Assembly (NCBI RefSeq): GCF_012272825.1
Contig: NZ_JAAWWS010000149.1
Coordinates: 1-38,438, forward strand
From: Wenzhouxiangella sp. XN79A
GTDB taxonomy: Bacteria; Pseudomonadota; Gammaproteobacteria; Xanthomonadales; Wenzhouxiangellaceae
Reading direction: 5' to 3'
Length of the DNA: 38,438 nt
Position numbers and translations under genes: made by a program. Shown piece after piece: positions 33,344 through 38,438 of this stretch. Under the pieces are notes generated by a model. That model made no database searches and had not been told where the DNA came from. It saw only the letters and a list, made by a program, of their open reading frames with translations. The number at the start of each line of letters is the position of its first letter. The stretch's first letter is position 1.

Positions 33344-33595
33344 TTACTTCCCGGACTTGCCGTAGCGCTGCTTGAACCGGTCGACGCGCCCGCCGGAATC
33401 GACGATCTTGTGCTGGCCGGTGTAGAACGGGTGCGACTGGCTCGAGACCTCGACCTTGACGAGCGGGTACTCGTTGCCGTCTTCCCACGTGATCGTGTCC
33501 TTGGTCCGGATCGTCGAACGCGTCTTGAACGAAAAATCGCTGGACACGTCCTGGAACACGACCTCGCGGTACTCGGGGTGGATTCCTGCCTTCAT
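33344..33595 (-). CDS. rpmE2: 50S ribosomal protein L31 type B
   Basis: The 83-residue protein ([16 protein letters not shown]...) is longer than type A L31 and has no cysteine, hence no zinc-binding CxxC. This defines the zinc-independent paralogue, which can replace the zinc-containing L31 when zinc is scarce. ATG 33595 has AGGA upstream. It is transcribed from a well-formed promoter at 33632-33660. No obvious Zur-type palindrome was seen near the promoter, so it may be the constitutive L31 here. Confidence 0.95.
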   Translation of the reverse strand: MKAGIHPEYREVVFQDVSSDFSFKTRSTIRTKDTITWEDGNEYPLVKVEVSSQSHPFYTGQHKIVDSGGRVDRFKQRYGKSGK

Positions 33596-33631
33596 GGTGG
33601 CATTCCTGCTGTACAAAAAGCGAAGCCCGCT

Positions 33632-33660
33632 ATTATCGGCGGTTTCCGGCCTCTTTTCAA
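33632..33660 (-). promoter_or_regulatory. Strong sigma-70-like promoter for rpmE2
   Basis: On the minus strand TTGAAA (33655-33660), a 17-bp spacer and GATAAT (33632-33637). The predicted transcription start is near 33625, about 30 nt before the ATG. Confidence 0.65.
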
Positions 33661-33762
33661 TACCCGACGCTGATTCCGTCCAGGCGTGACTTCTGGCCGA
33701 TGCAACGCTCACGGCCCGACCGTTACGTTGCCCGGTTCCATCCGCTGCAGGAGTGCAGGATC

Positions 33763-35406
33763 TTGCGATTCCCGATTCCGACCTTCCGGACGAAGGCCGC
33801 CACCGGCCTCACCGTCCTCGGCTGCGCGCTGCTGGCCGCGCTGACCGCCACGGCCGCCGAAGTCCGTCAGCCGCTGCCCGACGCGCACGCGCTGGTCGAC
33901 GTCCGCGTCGTGACCGCGCCCGGCGAGGTGCTCGACGGTGCGACCCTGGTGATCCGCAACGGCATCATCGAGGCGGTCGGCGACGTCGACGTCCCGGCCG
34001 ATGCCGCGATCATCGAGTTCGAGCGCGGCGAAGACCAGCCGCCGATCACCGTCTACCCCGGGCTGATCGACCCTTACCTGGTCATCGCCGCCGACGATCG
34101 GGACGATGCGCCGGACTCCCCGCCCGGGCGGCACCCGCTGATCCGGCCGGATGTCACGGTCGCGGCCCTCGACTGGCCCGCCGACGCCGTCGAAGGTCAC
34201 CGGCGAGCCGGCTTCACCACCGCGCTGATCGCGCCCGGCAGCGGGCTGCTGCGCGGCGAGTCGGTGCTGGCCAACCTCGGCGACGGCGGCCTGAGCGGCA
34301 ATCGACTGCGCTCCGGCGTGGCCCAGCATGGCCACCTGCACGAACGCAGTCCCGACAACGGCTATCCGCAGTCGCTGATGGGTTCGGTCGCGCTGTTCCG
34401 CCAGACCCTGCTCGACGCGGACTGGCAGCAGCGCGCACGCAGCGCCTGGCAGAACGAACCGGGCCAGGCCCGGCCCGAGTGGCTGCCCGGGCTCGATGCG
34501 CTCGCGCCGGTGCTGAACGGCGACCGGCCGCTGGTGATGGAAAGCCGAGACACCCACGACAGCCTGCGCATCCTCGACCTGGTCGACCCGAGCATCGACC
34601 TGGTGCTGATCGGCCACGGCGCCGAATACCAGCGCCTGGACCAGTACCCGCGCACCGTCCCGCACATCCTGACCGTGGATTTTCCGGACGCGCCGGACGT
34701 CGATGACCTCGACGATCGCGATGTCTCGCTCGAAGAGCTCCGCCACTGGCGCCGCGCACCGGAGAACCCGGCCCGCCTGCTCGAAGCCGGGGTGCCGGTG
34801 CTGTTCACCGCCCACGGCCTGTCCGGCCCGACCGACCTGTTCGCCCGCCTGGCCACCGCGATCGAGCGCGGCCTGGAGGCCGACCAGGCGCTGGCCGGCC
34901 TGACCACGCGGCCGGCCGAATGGCTGGGCATTGCCGACCGCGCCGGACGCATCCAGACCGGCTACATGGCCAACCTGGTGGTCGTCGAAGGCGAGCTGTT
35001 CACCGAAGCCCCGACCATCAGCGAAGTCTGGATCGACGGCGTGCGCTTCGAACTGGCCAGGCTCGAACCACCGGCGGTCGACCCGGTCGGCACCTGGGCA
35101 CTGACGCTCGGCCTGCCGGGCATGGGCGATGTCGACGCCGAACTGGTGCTGACCGGCACGCCGTCGTCGCTCGACGGCACGCTGAACACGATGGGCAACG
35201 AGACCCCGCTCAGCGAGATCCGGGTGTCCGGTAAACAGCTTCAGATCCGGATCGACGCCTCGCGCTTCGGCGGCGCCGGCACGATCTCGATCAACATGGA
35301 CATCGACGGCGACCGCGGCCGGGGCAATGGCAGCGGTCCGTTCGGCGAATTCACCGTCCGCGGCCAGCGCAGCTCCGGCCCCGACGAGGAGGAGACCCGC
35401 TCATGA
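33763..35406 (+). CDS. Exported amidohydrolase-family protein lacking the metal HxH, with C-terminal beta domain
   Basis: TTG 33763 (AGGAG nine bases upstream) gives 547 residues with a signal peptide ending near TAA at 32; ATG 33700 is an in-frame alternative. The core is amidohydrolase-like: a split beta-sandwich ([32 protein letters not shown]) and a TIM barrel ending in [18 protein letters not shown]. The strand-1 motif reads PGLIDPYLV, so the expected D-x-H-x-H has become D-P-Y-L-V and both histidines are lost. It is probably a pseudoenzyme or uses altered chemistry. Residues about 440-535 add a beta-rich domain ([20 protein letters not shown]...). First gene of a three-gene operon, overlapping the next by ATGA. 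Confidence 0.85.
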   Translation: MRFPIPTFRTKAATGLTVLGCALLAALTATAAEVRQPLPDAHALVDVRVVTAPGEVLDGATLVIRNGIIEAVGDVDVPADAAIIEFERGEDQPPITVYPGLIDPYLVIAADDRDDAPDSPPGRHPLIRPDVTVAALDWPADAVEGHRRAGFTTALIAPGSGLLRGESVLANLGDGGLSGNRLRSGVAQHGHLHERSPDNGYPQSLMGSVALFRQTLLDADWQQRARSAWQNEPGQARPEWLPGLDALAPVLNGDRPLVMESRDTHDSLRILDLVDPSIDLVLIGHGAEYQRLDQYPRTVPHILTVDFPDAPDVDDLDDRDVSLEELRHWRRAPENPARLLEAGVPVLFTAHGLSGPTDLFARLATAIERGLEADQALAGLTTRPAEWLGIADRAGRIQTGYMANLVVVEGELFTEAPTISEVWIDGVRFELARLEPPAVDPVGTWALTLGLPGMGDVDAELVLTGTPSSLDGTLNTMGNETPLSEIRVSGKQLQIRIDASRFGGAGTISINMDIDGDRGRGNGSGPFGEFTVRGQRSSGPDEEETRS

Positions 35407-36899
35407 AACGCATCGTTCTGACCCTGGCCGTCGCTCTGGCCGGCTCGACGGCCGCGGCGCAGTACCAGCCCGACATCGAGGCCTGGACCATCGACGCGCC
35501 GCCCGAACCGCAGACCGTGATCGTGCGCAATGCCACGCTCTGGACCGCCGACGACGCCGGCATTCTCGACAACGCCGACCTGGTCATCGAGGACGGCCGG
35601 ATCGCCGCGGTCGGCAGCGACCTGCGCGCACCGCGCGGCGCGCTCGAGATCGACGGCACCGGCCTGCACGTGACCCCGGGCATCATCGACGCCCACTCGC
35701 ACGCCGCGATCATCGGCGGCGTCAACGAGGCCACCGACATCTCCACCGCCCAGGTCCGGATCGAAGACGTGATCGACGCCGATTCGATCAACATCTACCG
35801 CCAGCTGGCCGGCGGCGTGACCACGATCAACCTCCTGCACGGCTCGGCCAATGCGATCGGCGGCCAGATGGCCGTGATCAAGCTCCGCTGGGGCGCATCG
35901 CCGCGCGAGCTGATCTTCGACGCCGCGCCGGCGGGCATCAAGTTCGCGCTCGGCGAGAACCCCAAGCAGAGCAACTGGAGCAACGACGAGCCGCGCTACC
36001 CCGGCACCCGCTCCGGCGTGGCGCAGATCATCGAGGAGAAGTTCCAGCTGGCCGAGGACCATCAGCGCGCGATCGAGGCCATGCCGTCGGGCCGTCGGGC
36101 CCGTGATGTGGTCCCGCCGCGCCCCGACCTGGAACTGGACGCCATCGGCAAGATCCTCGACGGCAGTCTGCGGATCCACTCGCACGCCTACCGGGCCGAC
36201 GAAATGGTCATGCTGATCGAGGTCGCCGAGCGCTTCGGCATCACCATCGGCACCTTCCAGCACGTGCTCGAGGGCTACAAACTGGCCCGCCGCATGGCCG
36301 AGCACGGCGTCGGCGGCTCGACGTTCATCGACTGGTGGAACTTCAAGGCCGAGGCCAGCGACGCGATCCCGTACAACCCGGCGCTGATGGCCGAGGCCGG
36401 CGTGCTCACCGGACTGCACTCCGACAACCCGGAACTGGCCCGGCGCATGAACCTCGAAGCGGCCAAGGCCGTCCGCTACGGCGGGGTCGAGCCGCACGAG
36501 GCGCTGAAGATGATCACCACCGGGCCGGCCGAACAACTCGGCGTCGGCGACCGCACCGGCCGTCTCGCCGAAGGCCTGGACGCCGACTTCGTGATCTGGA
36601 ACGGCCACCCGCTGTCGGTCTACTCGCGCGTCGAACAGACCTGGGTCGATGGTCGGCGCTACTTCGACCGGGAGACCGACCTGGCCCGACGCGAGGCGCT
36701 GGACACCGAACGGCGCGAGTTGATGGCGATGGTGCTCGACGAGGGCGGCGGCGACGAGGGGGCCGGAGACGACGAAGCCACCGGCGGCGGCCTGCTCGGC
36801 TACCGCGACTCGGAGCTGGCCCACGACGCCTACTGCTTCGCCCACGACCACCGCCACCTGCACGCCGGCATCGACTTCAGAAAGGGCAACCGCCAATGA
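35403..36899 (+). CDS. Exported amidohydrolase with complete metal site
   Basis: The 498-residue protein has a signal peptide ([19 protein letters not shown], cleavage near 19). Active-site elements of the prolidase/imidazolonepropionase-like amidohydrolases are present: H98-S-H100 (PGIIDAHSHAA), K180 (GIKFALGEN), H261 (HSHAY), H287 (FQHVLEGYK) and D341 (GLHSDN). It is thus expected to be a periplasmic metal-dependent hydrolase, perhaps on peptides or cyclic amides; the substrate is unknown. It sits between two metal-site-deficient paralogues and overlaps both by ATGA. Residues about 447-460 are an acidic Gly/Glu/Asp-rich insert. Confidence 0.92.
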   Translation: MKRIVLTLAVALAGSTAAAQYQPDIEAWTIDAPPEPQTVIVRNATLWTADDAGILDNADLVIEDGRIAAVGSDLRAPRGALEIDGTGLHVTPGIIDAHSHAAIIGGVNEATDISTAQVRIEDVIDADSINIYRQLAGGVTTINLLHGSANAIGGQMAVIKLRWGASPRELIFDAAPAGIKFALGENPKQSNWSNDEPRYPGTRSGVAQIIEEKFQLAEDHQRAIEAMPSGRRARDVVPPRPDLELDAIGKILDGSLRIHSHAYRADEMVMLIEVAERFGITIGTFQHVLEGYKLARRMAEHGVGGSTFIDWWNFKAEASDAIPYNPALMAEAGVLTGLHSDNPELARRMNLEAAKAVRYGGVEPHEALKMITTGPAEQLGVGDRTGRLAEGLDADFVIWNGHPLSVYSRVEQTWVDGRRYFDRETDLARREALDTERRELMAMVLDEGGGDEGAGDDEATGGGLLGYRDSELAHDAYCFAHDHRHLHAGIDFRKGNRQ

Positions 36900-38188
36900 A
36901 GACACTGACCATTCTTCTCCTTGCCGCCGTGGTCACCACCGCGGCCGCCCAGGACGACGCGCTGACCGTGCTGACCGGCGCCACCGTGCATCCGGTCGAC
37001 GGCGAGCCGATCGACAACGGCGTGGTGATCATCCGCGGCGAGCGGATCGAGGCCATCGGCCCGTCCGGCGAACTGACCGGCACCTTCGACGGCGAGCGCG
37101 TCACCGTCATCGAGCTCGACGGCAAGCACGTCTATCCCGGCTTCGTCCACCCGCTGTCGTCGGTCGGCCTGACCGAAATCGGCAGCGTCGCCGGCACCGT
37201 CGACACCACCGAAATGGGCGCCATCAACGCCGCGCTGCGGACCGAGGTCGCGTTCAACCCCGACTCGGCCCTGCTGCCGGTCAGCGTGGCCGGCGGCATC
37301 CTGACCACCCACACCGCGCCGTCCGGCGGCCTGATTCGAGGCCAGTCGGCGGTCATGCGGATGGACGGCTGGTCGTGGGAAGACATGACCCTCGAAGCGC
37401 CGGCCGGCATGCACATCGCCTTCCCGCCCGGCGCGGCCGACAACGCCGACAACGAGGACCTGGCCACGATCGAACGCACCCTGGAGCAGGCCCGGCACTG
37501 GCATCGCGCGCAGGCCGCGTTCGAAGCCGGCAACGCACCGCGTCCACGCCACAACGCGCAGCTCGAGGCGCTGGGGCCGGTGCTCGACGGGACCATCCCG
37601 CTGTTCCTGCACGCCGACAACCGGGCCGCGATCGACGCGGCGCTGGACTGGGCCGAGCAGCAGGATTTCGGTCGGGTGGTGCTGGTCGGCGGCCCCGACC
37701 TGCAGTACGTCGCCGACCGCCTGGCCGCCGACGGCATCCCGGTCGTTCTCAACGGCGTCTACACCATGCCGACCCGGCGCTGGGAAGCCTACGACATGGC
37801 CTACGTGGCCGCCGCGAAGCTCAACGAGGCCGGCGTGAAGTTCGCGATCGGCGACGGCGGCGGCGGATTCGGCGCGACCAACGCACGCAACCTGCCGTTC
37901 CAGGCCGGCAGCGCGGCCGCCTTCGGCCTGCCGAAGGACGCAGCGCTGAAGTCCGTCACCCAATGGGCCGCCGAGATCGTCGGCGTCGGCGACCAGCTGG
38001 GCACGCTCACCGCCGGCAAGCGCGCCAGCCTGATCGTCACCAACGGCGACCCGCTGGAGCCGATGACCTCGATCGAGCGGGTCTGGATCGACGGCCGGGA
38101 ATACGACCTCGACCGCAGCAGGCACCGTCAGCTGTACGAGCGCTACCGCGATCGAATCGCGGAAACCGCGCCCGGTGCGGACGACTGA
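36896..38188 (+). CDS. Exported amidohydrolase-family protein lacking the metal HxH (second paralogue)
   Basis: The 430-residue protein begins at ATG 36896, within the ATGA overlap, with AAAGGG upstream and a signal peptide ending TTAAA near residue 18. The amidohydrolase frame is clear (LTGATVHPVDGEPIDNGVVIIRGERIEAIG ... GTLTAGKRASLIVTNGDPLE). The strand-1 motif reads PGFVHPLSS, so the aligned HxH positions are Leu and Ser. An Asp is retained near KFAIGDG. A non-canonical or structural role is likely. It ends the operon and is followed by a terminator. Confidence 0.88.
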   Translation: MKTLTILLLAAVVTTAAAQDDALTVLTGATVHPVDGEPIDNGVVIIRGERIEAIGPSGELTGTFDGERVTVIELDGKHVYPGFVHPLSSVGLTEIGSVAGTVDTTEMGAINAALRTEVAFNPDSALLPVSVAGGILTTHTAPSGGLIRGQSAVMRMDGWSWEDMTLEAPAGMHIAFPPGAADNADNEDLATIERTLEQARHWHRAQAAFEAGNAPRPRHNAQLEALGPVLDGTIPLFLHADNRAAIDAALDWAEQQDFGRVVLVGGPDLQYVADRLAADGIPVVLNGVYTMPTRRWEAYDMAYVAAAKLNEAGVKFAIGDGGGGFGATNARNLPFQAGSAAAFGLPKDAALKSVTQWAAEIVGVGDQLGTLTAGKRASLIVTNGDPLEPMTSIERVWIDGREYDLDRSRHRQLYERYRDRIAETAPGADD

Positions 38189-38217
38189 CGCACACCTCCG
38201 CCGCGATTCACCCCATC

Positions 38218-38244
38218 GCCCCGGCCCTGCCGGGGCGTTCTTTT
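38218..38244 (+). terminator. Rho-independent terminator of the amidohydrolase operon
   Basis: A 7-bp perfect stem (GCCCCGG / CCGGGGC) with a 5-nt loop is followed by GTTCTTTT. It begins 30 bp after the last stop of the operon. Confidence 0.85.
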
Positions 38245-38438
38245 GTCAGTCACGACAAAAGGCGGCAAAAGCGCTCTTCAAAGGCGGCGGAACGGGCAGT
38301 GGCTTTCGACGAGCTCCGGTGGGCCGGTGTCTGCGAAGCGGCCGGGCTCGCTCCGGCTGCGGTTTACAGTGGCCCCGGATGCATCCGCGAAGCCAGGGGC
38401 AGGCCGATCTGTTGCTGGTCGGCCACAAGCTTTGGCTG
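38245..38438. other. Terminal stretch without recognisable gene
   Basis: 194 bp to the window edge. It begins with two A-rich runs (ACAAAAGGCGGCAAAAGCG). No open frame with credible start or homology was seen; it could be the edge of a gene or repeat continuing outside. Confidence 0.4.

Noticed and set aside
38246-38428. 60-codon minus-strand frame at the right edge
   Set aside because: Composition is Arg/Pro-rich, no ribosome-binding site and no similarity recognised; too weak to call.

Overview
The window is about 38 kb of high-GC (by eye well above 65%) chromosomal DNA from a gammaproteobacterium. It is almost fully coding and shows no phage, plasmid, integrase, CRISPR or rRNA/tRNA signature. 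Several neighbourhoods point to the Lysobacterales (Xanthomonadales), possibly a Wenzhouxiangella-like lineage: cca next to an NDUFA9-type epimerase and a Slt-type transglycosylase; engB divergent from cytochrome c4-dsbA-endonuclease/phosphatase; PBP1A divergent from pilMNOPQ; and zinc-free L31 beside citrate synthase. The genus is an inference. The order is better supported.

Left part (1-17.5 kb). A Tyr/Gly/Trp-rich lipoprotein runs off the left edge. A pteridine-reductase-like SDR and a MidA/NDUFAF7 methyltransferase are divergent, and their start codons overlap. A membrane EAL phosphodiesterase follows. Next come cca, the NDUFA9-like epimerase and a soluble lytic transglycosylase on the minus strand, then a TauE/SafE permease on the plus strand. 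An EEP-family hydrolase, DsbA and cytochrome c4 form a minus-strand run divergent from engB, which is followed by inorganic pyrophosphatase. A divergent LpxL-like acyltransferase and a PAPS-type sulfotransferase lie downstream of prmA, with the sulfotransferase overlapping prmA. Two small uncharacterised genes follow on the plus strand.

Middle part (17.5-31 kb). A 257-bp element with perfect 20-bp terminal inverted repeats lies between a small gene and pepN. A PLP dehydratase-like enzyme and a SixA-like phosphatase overlap by ATGA. They converge on a free-methionine-sulfoxide reductase and a DUF938 methyltransferase. The type IV pilus alignment/secretin operon pilMNOPQ occupies 23.1-28.2 kb on the minus strand, with a terminator after pilQ. 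PBP1A (mrcA) is divergent from it and has a good sigma-70-like promoter.

Right part (31-38.4 kb). A hypothetical protein and gltA are convergent, with a terminator between them. rpmE2 has a strong promoter. A three-gene operon of exported amidohydrolases joined by ATGA overlaps ends in a classical rho-independent terminator.

Most genes are housekeeping or envelope functions. The best candidate for an undescribed system is the amidohydrolase operon: only the middle protein keeps the metal-binding HxH, while the two flanking paralogues have lost it. Other points worth attention are the inverted-repeat element, the LpxL-like protein lacking its catalytic acid, the prmA-coupled sulfotransferase, and the DUF938 gene, whose conserved N-terminus can only be reached from a CTG start.
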